From positions 44,473,970 to 44,537,969 of the forward strand of contig NC_132879.1 in assembly GCF_030463535.1 (NCBI RefSeq): a DNA stretch of 64,000 nucleotides, written 5' to 3'. This document shows, in pieces, positions 21,643 to 32,961 of this stretch; positions within the stretch are counted from its first letter, which is position 1; each line of letters starts with the position of its first letter. The notes below the pieces were generated by a model. That model was not told the DNA's origin and made no database searches. It saw only the letters and a list, made by a program, of their open reading frames with translations. Position numbers and translations under genes: made by a program. Origin of the DNA: Salminus brasiliensis. Taxonomy: Eukaryota > Chordata > Actinopteri > Characiformes > Bryconidae.

Positions 21643-24600
21643 ATGGGGAGGGAGTGGTGGCTGCATGTGGCTCTGCTGTGCGTTCCCCTGCTGGCCGTCT
21701 ACCTGCACATCCCTCAGCCTCAGCTCTCCCCAGCCCTGCACACCTGGCGCTCCTCAGGACACGTCTTCAGCTTCCGAGGAAACAACATCTTCTACAAAGG
21801 TGAGCTAGCTCTCTATCACGCAGGTCAACCCTTCCCCAACCCTTCCTTTCCCCTTCAAGAACAGCTCAAACACCGAGATGTAAACAATGGCAAATGGTGC
21901 GCTGTAGAGAAACGCACAGTGGTGGTGATGAGCAGGGCTCCTGAGATCTCCTGATATCCACAGTGCACATGTGTTTACCTGCTGTGGAAATGAATGATGT
22001 GATGTTGGTAACAGTAAAATAGTGATCCTGAAAAACACATATTGACACATTATTTCTGGGGACTATTTTGCCGGACAACGCCCTGCACGTAGCAATGAAT
22101 GGATTTGGAGAAATGAGGCCTCATCTTTGTCACCTTCACTGTGGACAGTTCTGGCTCTGTACGTGTAGAGTAGAGCTTTTCACTCCAAACCAGTCAGACT
22201 GACTTTGTTTACGTCTCAGTGGTTCATTATTCCGAAGTTTGGAAATTACTAGTGGAACTTCCTTTAAGGCAGTGGCCACTCACCCTCCTCCCGGAGATCT
22301 AGCCACCCTCCTGGAAATTTCACCTCCAACCCAAGTCTAACAGCTGGTGGAATGATTGGCCCAACAAGTGGCTGCTGCGTGTTACCACACCGCAATCTGG
22401 GAAAAGAGCAAGAACGCTAATGGACAAAAGTATTGGGACACCTCATTTATTCTTTCTTCTGAAATCAAGGGTATTTAAAGTATTTAAAAAAAGAGTTTAT
22501 CCTGTTTGAGTTGGAGTAAGTGACTCTACTGTCCAGGGATGAAGGCTTTCTACTATGTTTTGGAGCATTGCTGTGAGGATTTGATTGCATTTAATGATTA
22601 AAAGAATATTAGTGAGGTCAGGATGTTGGATGATCACCACCACGCTTCATCCCCAACTCATCCTAGAGGTACTGGATGGAGCACCATCATTCCAGAGAAC
22701 ACAGCTCCACTGCTCTACAGTTCGATGCTGAGGGGCTTTATAATCTTCTAGCCCACGCCTGGCATGAGGCACGGTGCATATAGGTTCATGTTTACCTGCT
22801 TTAGAGAGTCTTATTCTTCTGGTAGAACTTCTGCAGAGGCTGGACAAGCTGTGTGTATGTGTGCATCTGCACAGCCGTGACAGCAGTGGGTGCAACTAAA
22901 AGTACCTGAATGCGATTTTGGAATTGGCCAATTTTACATGTTTTTTTGTGTGTGTTTGTATTAGTGATGTGTCGGTCACGAACAATCTTTTTTATTTATT
23001 TATTTATTAAATTTTTTTATATATATTTTTTTTGTTAAAGCCACACACGATTGGCCAAGATGTGTGGCTGTGTCTGTGAGTCTACACTGAGTAGGAGGGG
23101 AGGGGAGGGGTACAGACACACACAGTGACAGCACAGTGAGCACACTACAGGAGAGTCTGGCGCAAAGTTCTCTCAGGAGCGTCAGAGAGTGAGAGAACTT
23201 TGCGCTTTACGTAGTCAGACAGACTACATGCTGGAGAGGTAAGGAAAATAAGGGACAGGAAATGTAGTAAAATATGGACACATTTTAATGTGGTAGACTG
23301 TGCAAAGTTAAAAATTCATATCGAGCAGGCTCCACAAACAACCTGCACAACCATATAAATAAATTATGTTTTACATTGGTCATTCATTTTACACATAATT
23401 TGGTAATAAATTGATTTAAGCAACAACAAAAAATTAATGATCCACTTTTTTTAGTGAGCCGAGCCAAAAGAACCAGCTCTCTAAAACGAGCCGGAATTCC
23501 CATCACTATTTTGAATAGTGTTTGAGGTTCACTGGATGTTGTTTCCATGTATCAAACGTTAAGACACTAAACGTATTTAAAATTTGCTTCTTCTTCCCTT
23601 TTTTTTGCTGAATGATTTATTTAATGTTACTTTGTGATACTTAAAAAACATCCAGCATTCAGATGAGCACTCCTGTTGTTTGATTGCCATGTTGTCTTTG
23701 ATTGTCCATGACAGATTCGTTTGGTGCTGTGGGGAGCTCTGATGTGGTTGTGCTCCTTCATGGTTTTCCCACCTCAAGCTATGACTGGCACAAGGTAAGA
23801 TGACTTAACTATTAAACAAAAAAAAAAGTTAAGAATGGACAGTGTTTTGAAGACAGTAAACAGTCTACCGGAAAGCTGCTGCTGCTGCTGAAGTCTGGAC
23901 AATGGCACTGTCTGATTCCTGCAAAAACGACTGTCCTCTTTGACAATATCCAGACTGTCTGTATCCAGCATAATGTTTTAAAGCCAGGATCAGTGTGAAA
24001 CCCAAGTACCATTGATTTGCTGCCTTTGTGAATACACTGTTCTTTGAAAGTGGAAACATGGGAAGATTTCAGGCTGCTGTGTCGAATAAATATAAAGAAA
24101 TAAACAATGTCTTCACCTGTTTTTTTAGATTTGGGAGCCTCTGAATCAGCGGTTTAACAGAGTCATTGCGCTTGACTTCCTGGGCTTTGGCTTCTCTGAT
24201 AAACCCGTAAGCTTGTTACCATCATTTTTAGCAGTGTGGGTAATAACACTTCTGTTAAGTATTGACTGTTTCTACGTAATCAGGAAGTCACATTATTGAG
24301 GATAGCCTGCACTGTTCTGATATTTGAAGTAGCTTAAGGCCAAATTGGATTAGTTGTTCTTCCATTACCTTCCATTATCCCTGTGTTTCAGAGACCACAC
24401 CGGTATTCCATCTTTGAGCAGGCCAGTGTAGTAGAAGCCTTGATCACTCACCTGGGCCTCACTGATCAGAAAGTCAATCTCCTCTCCCATGATTATGGAG
24501 ATACTGTCGCACTAGAGCTACTTTACAGGTGGGCAAGTAAACTCTCATACAAAACATCTTGTAGTGATTTTGTGGTTGGAAGTCTGCTGCGTCTGTAACT

Positions 24601-27600
24601 CTGCCTCAGTGATAAAATGGAGAGGAGTTTTTTTTTTTCCTACTGTTATGTTGGCAGCGACCTTCCAAATGTTGGTACTCTCATTGCTTTCTGCAGCGAT
24701 ATATGAGGCAAAAAAGCCCCTGCCTGCTCCTTACTAAACCCTGCCTCTACCTGCTTGTTATTGATTCTGTAAGCACTGAAGCTGTAAGCACTGGTTTTGT
24801 GGTTGTCATAGCACTGGGTGATATGGTAAAAATATTATATCTCAGGGTTCTGAGTGTTCTAGCGGACTAAGGCTGCCACTGTAACCCAAGAATCATTGGT
24901 TGAAATCCCAGTTATCATGTTATCAGTTATCAGTTTCTGTAGTACCGGAGTAAAGTAGAAAGCACACAAAGTAAAGTTGGGTAATTGTCTATATAAGAGA
25001 ATGTATGCGAGATGATTGCTTGTCCATGTGATCTTCATGGCTCTTACATGCAGTGTTAACCACACAGGAGTGACCACAATCGAACTGGACATCTGGCCAT
25101 AAACAGCCTCTGCCTTTCAAATGGAGGTACACTTCATTGTGTTCTTGCTTTGCTTGCTGGCTAACTGACGAGTTTTAGAGGCTATTGGTTAAAACCAGAC
25201 ACTCTATAGTCAGCCACACAGTTCAGCCCTAATACTTCTTTATGGGTTTACTGGTTACTTCTAGCACCTGTACGGCAAGGTTATCCATACACCTTTTCCA
25301 TTTTTTGTTGGTGAAAGTTTTTGGAGGACAGTTGTTTGCTGTTTTAACAATGGTCAATAATTGCAATATAGGTTTTAACAATAGATAAATCACTACTTGC
25401 CAAGTAACTATATTTTACTGTTAAAAGGTATATTTCCAGAGACACATTATCCAAGATTCGTTCAGAAGGCAAGTCCAAGTCTCTCTCTCTATATTCTAAT
25501 AAAGAATATTATATAGTCATCGGAAAAAGAAAGTAAACCCTCTGTATGTATCCGGATATAATACAAAAAAACATCAGGGGCTTAGCAGGTCTAAATAATG
25601 AGCTAAACACAAATCTCACCATGTCATCATTTTGTTAAACAAAACTGAAGGCAGAGAAAAGCTAGTAAAACCACCTTTAGTAGCAATAACAGGAACCGTT
25701 TGTCTTTCACATCATTCACACCCACTCTTCTTTACAATGTTGCTTGTGTTCATTGAGGTTTGAGGTCATTAGTTTAGTTAAGAACCTTGCTTGGTTCTTT
25801 TCTTTTTTCAATCATTCTGTTGTAGATTTGCTGCTATGCTTGGGATCATTGTCCTGTTGCATGACCCAATTTTGCCCAAGCTTTAGCTGCTTGATAGATG
25901 GCCTCATATTTAACTCTAGACTACTTTGGTACAGAGGACCTTGTTGCAGAGGAGTTCATGGTCAACCCACATTTCCAGCTTTTCCTGTTCTGTGTTCAAG
26001 AAAAGAGCCAAATGTTTAAAGGGCACTGATGAGTTTTAGATGCTATAAACTGACACTCTATTGTCAACCACATAGGTAAGGCTTAATAATAAAATCTGCT
26101 GGCCTTTGCAAAGTTATCCATAATTGAGGACAGCTGTTCTGTCATAATATGGCTGTCAAAACCTTTTGCTTTTTGTGTTATTTCTATATTGTGGCACACA
26201 GTCATGTTATGCAAGAATGCAATAACTGCCCTGATAATGCATGCTGGATCTTTACAATGTTGCTTGTGTTCATTGAGGTTTATCTTAAAATAAGGGAACT
26301 ACAACTATAGATTAGCAATTTAGCAAAACAGATTCCACCATGATTCCACAGATTCCATTCCACCTTTTAGAAAGCTCTGGATTCAGGTCTGGACTTTGAC
26401 TGGGCCATTGCAACACATAGTTTCTTTTCTTTTTTCAGCCATTCTGTTGTCGATTTGCTGCTGTGCTTGGGATCGTTGTCCTGTTGCAAGACCCAATTTT
26501 GACCAAGCTTTAGCTGTTTGATACATGGCCTCATATTTGATTCTTTTGTACTCCTGGGAACATTGGCAACTGTCTTGAATGTTTTCCACTTGTAAATAGT
26601 ACTTTTGACCGCTGTAGAATGATGGACGTCTAATTGTTTATTTAACCTTTAGAAACTTTCCCAGATTGATGGGCAGCAGCCATTGCTTCTCTTAGATGTC
26701 TTTCCTTCTTGACACACCTGAATGCTCCAGACCAGCAAACAGCCAAAAAGTCTGCTTTTATAGAGGTGGTCACAGTTCCTGATGATGAATTAATCAAGGG
26801 CATTTGATGATACTTACCCTCTTAATTCCTATAGAAGCAGTAAAGGTGTACATGATTCTTAACACACTGCTTTTCAGTTTTGCCTTCAGTTTTGTTTGAA
26901 GAAATAAGGATGCAGTGAAATATGTCTGAAATATATCCGAGGTTATATTTACCTCATTTTAAGACCTGATAAGACTAGATTGTTTTTTTTAAAACCAAAT
27001 ATTTTAAAAAGTGTACTTTCTTTTTCTCCTTGACTGTATGTGTAATCTATATTATTATAATATATAATAAAAATATAATAATAATAATAATAAAATATAA
27101 TCTGGTTGCCTGTTTCTTTGGTGTCTGTAGGTCCTGAAGGACTCTGGCTTCATTTCACCTCTACTTACACGTCTTATAAACTTCCATTTCTTTTCTAGAG
27201 GGTAAGCGTGAATGTTGGTTAAGCTGAGGACTTTTCTAAACTCATGACGAGACACTTATGATTTCATATCTTTCTGAAGCACATCCTCATGAAAGCTGTC
27301 CTGTTTAATTGCATCTCTATGACTGGCAGGATTGGAGATGTCTTTGGTCCATACACCCAGCCGACTGAAGCGGAGTACTGGGACATGTGGACAGGCATCC
27401 GCTTTAACGATGGAAACTTGGTCATGGACAGGTAACAGTAAAACCCTATCTGCTGTACTGAAAGAATGACGCTGTATACACTATATAGACAAAAGTATTG
27501 GGACAGCTGCTTTTTTTGAAAGCCCCCTTTTGAAATCAAGGGTATTAAAAAAAAATCCTGCTGTAGTTGGAGTAACTGTCTCTACTGTCCAGAGAAGGCT

Positions 27601-30600
27601 TTCTACTAGATTTTGGAGCATTGCTTTGAGGATTTGATTGCATTCAGCAACAGGAGCATCAGTGAGGTCAGGATGTTAGATGATGACGTCCTTAACTAAT
27701 CCCAAATGTATTAAGAGGAGCACCATCATTCTAGATAACACAGTTTCACTGCTCCACAGCTCAATGCTGGGGCTTTTATACCCTTCTAGCTTATACCTGG
27801 CATTAGACAAGGTGCAGGTAGGTTCATATTTATCTGCTCCAGAGAGTCCTATTCTGTTGCCAATACTTCTGTACAAGGTCTAGACAAGTTGTGTGTGCAT
27901 TTGCACATTTGTGTCAGCAATGGGTGCAACTTACAGTAGCTGAATGTACTTATTAAAAGGGGTGTCCACAAACATTTGGGCATAGTATATGAACTGCACA
28001 GAAAAGCACTGCTTTGTCCCAAAACACACCTGATCTAACTATATAGATCATTAACAAGCCCTGCTTGAGTTGAAGTAGCAGGAAAAGACTGATAGAGGGG
28101 TGAGGAACTGAGGGCTGGAATCTGACACCTTGCTGTAACACACTTGATAAACTTGATAATTGACTAATGCTAAACTGAATCAGATGTCTTTTCAGGAAAA
28201 CCACAAATCTTGGCAGGACTGGAGTCCAGAATTAAGGCTAAAGCTCTCTAGTTTTCATTTCTGTGTTTCCTTTTACATTGATGAGCCAAACATTATACCC
28301 ATGTGCCTAATATCCTGTTGGTCCTCTGTATGCCTCCACAATGGCTTACTCTACAAGATATAAATCTGCCACCAAGACATTAGCGGCAGAGCCTGAAAGT
28401 GATGAAGTTCCAGCATATCAAACATGTTAGTCCAGCACATCCCACAGGGCTTGTGCTCGATTCTGTTGACATCTGTAGAATTTGGAGGCCAGGGCAACAC
28501 CTTAAACTCAGTCATGTTCCTCAAACCATTCTTGAAGAGGGAGTGAAGTGAGGCAGGATTTGTTATCCATGGCCAGTGCCATCAGAGAACACCAAGGGTC
28601 TACCTAATCCACGTCAATGTTTAGGTTGTTTAGGTTGTTTATGTTGATGGTATATGGCAAGTCGCCGTCCACTTGAAAACCTTAAAAAAGTTTTCCAGCA
28701 GGAAGATTCAGACCAGACGGCATAGTCTGGTCTTCACGCCTGCCTTATTTTTCCCACCTCCAGCATGTTGACTTCAAGAACTGTCTGTTCAGCTTCCATC
28801 TAATATCCCAGACGGTGACGTGCCACTTTTTTATAAGATAATTGATGCTATTCTCTTTATGTTTTGACTCATTGGTATAGAACTGTACACAGGAAATATC
28901 CACTTCAGTTACATTACTTGCATTTCTACTTAAATTTCTATCATCCCAAATTAGGAGCTACAAGGCTTACATAGACTTCCTCTACTTGTTAGCTACATTA
29001 GCATTGTAGCATTGGTGCAAAGCTAAAGAAGCAAACTTTAGAGGCTAAATGAGTCTTGGCCTTGGATTGATCATGAAGAAAAGATGAAATTGTGTGAAAT
29101 AAGATTTTTCTCTTAACTGTTCCTTTAACTCCTCTAGTGTATGTTAACAGTAATGAGGCAACATGCTGTTTTCCCCCTTCTTGCCTCATACAGTATATTG
29201 CAGTATATTAACCAAAGGCTGAAGCACAGAGACAGATGGGTGGGAGCACTTACCTCTACTTTAACCCCATGTGAGTATATTCACACCATGTACAACCTTC
29301 CTCAGTTAAAAAGACAATAAAAGCTTAACAGAAAGTGATTCACGTTGCATTATGCTGTTATTGTAAGCATCACCTTTCACAAGTTATTCAACTGCTTTGT
29401 TAATGCTGCCCACGTGCCACTCTCCCCTGTGTAGTAACAGGCTACCATTTGAGGTAATGCTCTTTGCAGTGCAAAATAAATAAACTGCGCTCTGCAGTAA
29501 GGCAAGCCTGGGCTGGAGGCCGAGTGAGTCAGTGGTAAAAGGTCTGTTAAGGCGAAGAGGTTTAATCCACTGAAAATCTTTCGAGGAGCTGATTAGCCTC
29601 AGCTACACCCCAGGCTTGGGCTTTATGCATTGGGGATCTTGCATGCAGTAAACATCTGTGTGTGATATGTTTATTAAACAGTAAGGACCTGTCAATGGGT
29701 TCAGCATTCCATTCCTCACCCTATGTAACTGACAGTGGTTTTATAGCGGTTACTGAATACTCGGTAGTATTTGCAGGATAATAAGTCTCATGATTTTGTA
29801 GTAAATGGTGGGGCAGTGGTGGCTCAGCGGTTAGAGCTCCAGGCAATTGATGACCAGGTTGTGGGTTTGATACTCTGGCTCAGTAAGCCCTTTACCCTCT
29901 TTGCTCTCCGGGCAACGCAGCAATGGCTACCCACCGCTGTGTATGTGTGTGTTCACTGCACAGAAGCCTGATTCTATCTGTGTCCGATCCAAATAATAGT
30001 TTGGTGAAAAATCAAATGAACATGGTTTATCATTTACCCCAGATTCAGTTGACCATCTAATCCATCTTTAGTTTACAACCGAAAATGCTAAGCTAAAGAT
30101 GCTAACAAACACTGGTTCACCAATTGTGCACCTGAAACATCTTTCAACCTGCTCATTTTTCAAGTGTTTGGTGCTGACAAATTGATGGGGTTTAGAACAG
30201 TGTGACTTACTGTACTCAGCATGTTCTATCCATGTAATTATACATATTAAAGGTTTAAAAGCTTAATCACTAACACTAGCTTTAATAATAAGCATGCAAG
30301 TTGATTCCTTCTTCCATTCCTGTATGTCTGAAGTTAAATTGTCCTGTGTTACTTGTGTTTCAGTGCATATGATCTATGGACCGCTAGATCCAGTTAACCC
30401 ATACCCTCAGTTTATTCATCTCTACCAGTAAGTACATACAGTTTTTCACGTCATGATCTGAGCGTTTCACTGAGAGCAAATATTCTATGCTTGATCGTTA
30501 TGGCTTACTTGTTGATTCAATCAACCGGTGACTTTCTTTACTATATCTTTGCTACATCTTTGTAATCTATCTAAATTGTCTCTGAATTCAGTTGTTAAGA

Positions 30601-31225
30601 TGTAAACAAAGTCATTTAGAGTGGTTCTTTTTAAAATTGTGTATTGTAGGAAAAATTTACCTAAGTCTTTACTAACTTAGTTAGATTACTTTACAGTGAC
30701 CACGAGTTCATGAGGTGGACAACATACATACTACTACTTATTTATTTATAATCCAAAACTACCTCTCCACCCTGAATGCAGATAAAAAATGAGGTAGGTG
30801 TAGCCTAGAGGTTATAGTAATGTACCTGGACCAGAAGCTTGCTGGTTCAGTCTACAGGATCAGCCACTTAACCCTGGGCAATAGCGTGCTTTGCGTGCGC
30901 ACTGCTGTGGGCTGTACGGCTTGTTTCTGTAGCACTACAAATTCACTAAGGAATAACATGTTGACGTTTAAGAACATGCACTAAACATTATATAGTAAGG
31001 GGGTTAAAAAGAAAACCGCCTTAGATTAATAAAACTAGATAAGCGATAAACCTGATAACTGTTGTGTTGGCAGGGTGTGTCAAAGTTTGTCCTGTTAATA
31101 TCCACAGAAAACTGGTTCAAAGGTCGACTGTATCGGTTCTGGATGAACACATCAGCCATTACCCACAGCTTGAGGACCCTACAGGCTTCACGAACGCCTA
31201 CCTCAACTTCATCAACTCTTTCTGA
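21643..31225 (+). CDS. mest: Mesoderm-specific transcript homolog (MEST), alpha/beta-hydrolase fold protein, complete
   Basis: Membrane-associated alpha/beta hydrolase related to epoxide hydrolases; its substrate is not firmly established. Coding exons: 21643-21799, 23715-23794, 24129-24206, 24392-24528, 25068-25126, 25428-25468, 27131-27201, 27330-27431, 29194-29270, 30364-30427, 31108-31225. They sum to 984 nt, or 327 residues, close to the human protein. The N-terminus [12 protein letters not shown] opens a hydrophobic segment. Next come the oxyanion motif [10 protein letters not shown] (about residues 68-77) and [24 protein letters not shown] (137-142) has the Asp of the hydrolase nucleophile elbow. 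VFGPYTQP and [12 protein letters not shown] follow, and [11 protein letters not shown] holds the C-terminal His. The exons at 25068 and 25428 are small, and the latter uses a GC donor. Start choice: ATG 21643 matches the REWW start region, though an upstream exon could add about 13 residues. The neighbour copg2 lies tail-to-tail, as in other vertebrates. Confidence 0.96.
22420..22915 (+). mobile_element. MITE copy, GGACAAAAGTATTGGGACA family
   Basis: Begins TGGACAAAAGTATTGGGACA and runs through GAAATCAAGGGTATTTAAA, TTTTGGAGCATTGCTGTGAG and GTCAGGATGTTGGATGATC to GTGGGTGCAACTAAAAGTAC, in the same order as the copy at 27478. The terminal GTGTCC...TTTGTCCA end is missing or diverged, so the 3' end is approximate. 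Confidence 0.8.
22962..23508. mobile_element. hAT-like non-autonomous element with TAGTGATG...CATCACTA ends
   Basis: Starts TAGTGATG and ends CATCACTA, perfect 8-base inverted termini. The right end, in reverse complement, reads TAGTGATGGGAATTCCGGCT, a common teleost hAT-type terminus. Inside is a hairpin (23160-23205) with 16-base perfect arms. No transposase frame is present. The element lies in a mest intron. Confidence 0.6.
24850..25010 (+). repeat. Possible tRNA-derived SINE fragment in mest intron
   Basis: GTTCTAGCGGACTAAGG resembles box A, and GGTTGAAATCC resembles box B of a tRNA promoter, at suitable spacing. No intact tRNA cloverleaf is seen, so it is taken as SINE debris. Confidence 0.4.
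25170..26600. repeat. Tandemly duplicated repeat module in mest intron
   Basis: Two ordered blocks occur twice. Block A (ACACTCTATAGTCAGCCACA ... GTTATCCATA, near 25195-25295) recurs as ACTGACACTCTATTGTCAACC near 26045-26125. Block B (TTTACAATGTTGCTTGTGTT, CATTCTGTTGTAGATTTGCT, TTGGGATCATTGTCCTGTTG) at 25733-25920 recurs at 26251-26570. The second copies are diverged, so the duplication is old or consists of two insertions. The mest exon 25428-25468 lies inside the first copy interval. Confidence 0.7.
27478..27990 (+). mobile_element. MITE copy, near full length, with terminal inverted repeats
   Basis: The left end CACTATATAGACAAAAGTAT and the right end GGCATAGTATATG, with GTGTCCACAAACATTTGGG, form imperfect inverted termini flanked by TA, as in Tc1/mariner-type MITEs. 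It lies in a mest intron directly after the exon at 27330-27431 and has no coding capacity. Confidence 0.82.
28274..28884 (+). mobile_element. Copy of the ATCAGCCAT...ATGGCTGAT inverted-repeat element
   Basis: The left end ACATTGATGAGCCAAACATT and the right end GTTTTGACTCATTGGTATA are diverged inverted termini. Internally it shares GGAGGCCAGGGCAACACC-type and GACGGTGACGTGCC segments with little else intact. It lies within a mest intron. Confidence 0.55.
29811..29990 (+). repeat. tRNA-derived SINE in mest intron
   Basis: GGGCAGTGGTGGCTCAGCGGTTAGAG at the start contains a good box A (TGGCTCAGCGG). Thirty bases later GGTTGTGGGTTTGATACTC resembles box B. The body, CTCAGTAAGCCCTTTACCCT ... TGTTCACTGCACAG, is non-tRNA. 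It is in sense orientation within the intron 29271-30363. Confidence 0.65.
30791..30965 (+). repeat. tRNA-derived SINE copy in mest intron
   Basis: GTAGGTGTAGCCTAGAGGTTATAG (box A-like) and TTGCTGGTTCAGTCTAC (box B-like) precede a body CAGCCACTTAACCCTGGGCA ... GCACTACAAATTCACTAAGG typical of fish SINEs. No cloverleaf is intact. Confidence 0.6.
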
Positions 31226-32575
31226 GCAGCGTAGTGATGCGGACATCATGCACTGGTTTGTTGAAGCAGACTTTATGGCCTGAGGAACATTATTGTAGAG
31301 AAACAATAGTATTGATCTGAAACAGTATGAAGAAGGGAGGAGCTGATCCCTTGATTAGAAATCTTACAAAACCCTTTACAGACATTTAAATCTTGATGTT
31401 GACATTGGCAAACATCTCCTGTATTTTAGTCCACAGATGGCCATGTGCTGACCTGTGATCAGTTTCATATAGGTTAAAGTTGCCTTTATTGGCTTAACTG
31501 ATCAGGGACTGTAGACAGTAACTGAGGAACAATGTCAAACAAAGCAGTTAAAACGTCAGGGTACTGCCCACTCAGGCAGACCCTTTTAGTACTATCTGCC
31601 AGCTTTCTAGCCACAAGAAAGTGGCAGACTTGAAGTCCTAAAATCAGATTCTCACCAGCCAGGTAAAGATCAAGATGCTGAGATACGCACAACTACAAAA
31701 ACGGTTAAAGAAAGAGTGTGTGAAAATTGGTGCCAATAAGTAAGAGGTTAGTATGAAAAGCTCAGTTCTCCGTAACTGTCCACCCATGTAGTAAAGTGTA
31801 ACTTTGATATTAAATATATAAGGGGTAGAGCCTAAAGAACTGACTTTGTGGTTACTGGTTGACCTGCCTGAATAGAATCCAGCTGCATCTGAGCTGCTTA
31901 CATTACCAGGAAAATGACACTGTAAGACAAAGCCATACTGTCTGCTGTATCGTTCCCACTGTTTGATACCATTTTGTCTTCTTCCCTGTTCTCTCAGCTG
32001 TCCACTGCTCCCTAACTAAACTTGTATCATGACCATATGCAAATAACAAATGTGGAAGCTGAATGCTACATGCACTGGTCTGAGAGTATCCATGGAAAAT
32101 AGGTTAAAAGGTAGTTTAAACAAGCAAAAATGAGACCCTTAACTGGTCCCATACAGCCCTTATTTGTTTAAACTACCAGTTTAGCAAGTGTGTTTGACTC
32201 TGGAGGGTGAATCTCAGTTTGGTAACTCTCCTACTCAAACTCACCCACTAAATCTGGCACTGAAGAGGGGAGCTGAATCAGGTGTGTTTGCACTGGATTT
32301 GAACAGTGAGGTCTGTCCTAGATAAAAAAAAAAGATTATTTTTCATGTATTAACATCAACTGTTAAGCTCATCCTGACAGCTCTCCGGTTAATGTATGTA
32401 CTATGGAAAGTTATGAATAGAACATATTTTTCTAAATGAGCTTTCCCATTACCTGTACATACCTTGTTTAAAAACGAAGGCGGCATGAAAATGTATTATT
32501 AAAGTGTTTTTTGTTTTGTTTGTTTTACTGAAAGATAATCATGGAAGTCCATTAAATCTTTTTTCAGTGCTGTTT
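31226..32575 (+). other. mest: mest 3' untranslated region (likely extent)
   Basis: Non-coding sequence after the TGA at 31223-31225. No AATAAA is seen on the + strand; ATTAAA variants occur at 32498-32503 and 32551-32556. The second would place cleavage near 32575, inside the predicted copg2 3' end. The region also contains a stretch similar to other repeats (about 32205-32330). Confidence 0.5.
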
Positions 32576-32578
32576 ATT
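32573..32578 (-). terminator. copg2: Poly(A) signal for copg2
   Basis: TTTATT on the + strand is AATAAA on the - strand, about 385 bases after the copg2 stop codon. It is the first canonical signal downstream of the gene and only about 17 bases from the mest ATTAAA at 32551-32556 on the opposite strand. Confidence 0.6.
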
Positions 32579-32961
32579 GTGAATGTAAAAGTCATTTTGG
32601 ATTTAGCAATGTTGCCCCGGACACAAGTTCTTACAGCGTGAATATCGGAGGACTAAACTAACCTAAGCCACAGATCATCTTTTAAATGAAAAACAGCACG
32701 GTCTCAGCAAAGGAGCTGAGAGATGTAGCCTCTTTTTATACGCAGCGTGCATCACTGCTGTTAATTTCGTCTGCTTTAGTTTAACGCTTCCCCACTGGAC
32801 AAACATCATTTGAAAGAGCAACAATGAGAAATGTGGAAAAAAACAGACACACAGTAATACATATTATTTAGAACAGACGAGGCAACATCTTTAAAATGTT
32901 TAAACATGCATGGATCTGGTTTGATTGGCAATGGACCTGATCCAGGCATTTCACCATTCTC

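Larger units (their letters stand above)
21800..23714 (+). other. First large mest intron
   Basis: A 1.9-kb intron holding a MITE copy (22420-22915) and a hAT-like element (22962-23508). I see no conserved RNA hairpin such as the mammalian intronic miR-335; the only strong hairpin lies inside the hAT-like element. Confidence 0.7.

Noticed and set aside
29811-29990. Functional tRNA gene
   Set aside because: Box A and a weak box B are present, but no cloverleaf with a paired acceptor stem can be drawn; it is a SINE.
21800-30363. Intronic miR-335 as in mammalian MEST
   Set aside because: No sequence resembling the mature miRNA and no suitable hairpin was seen; the only strong hairpin belongs to a transposon.
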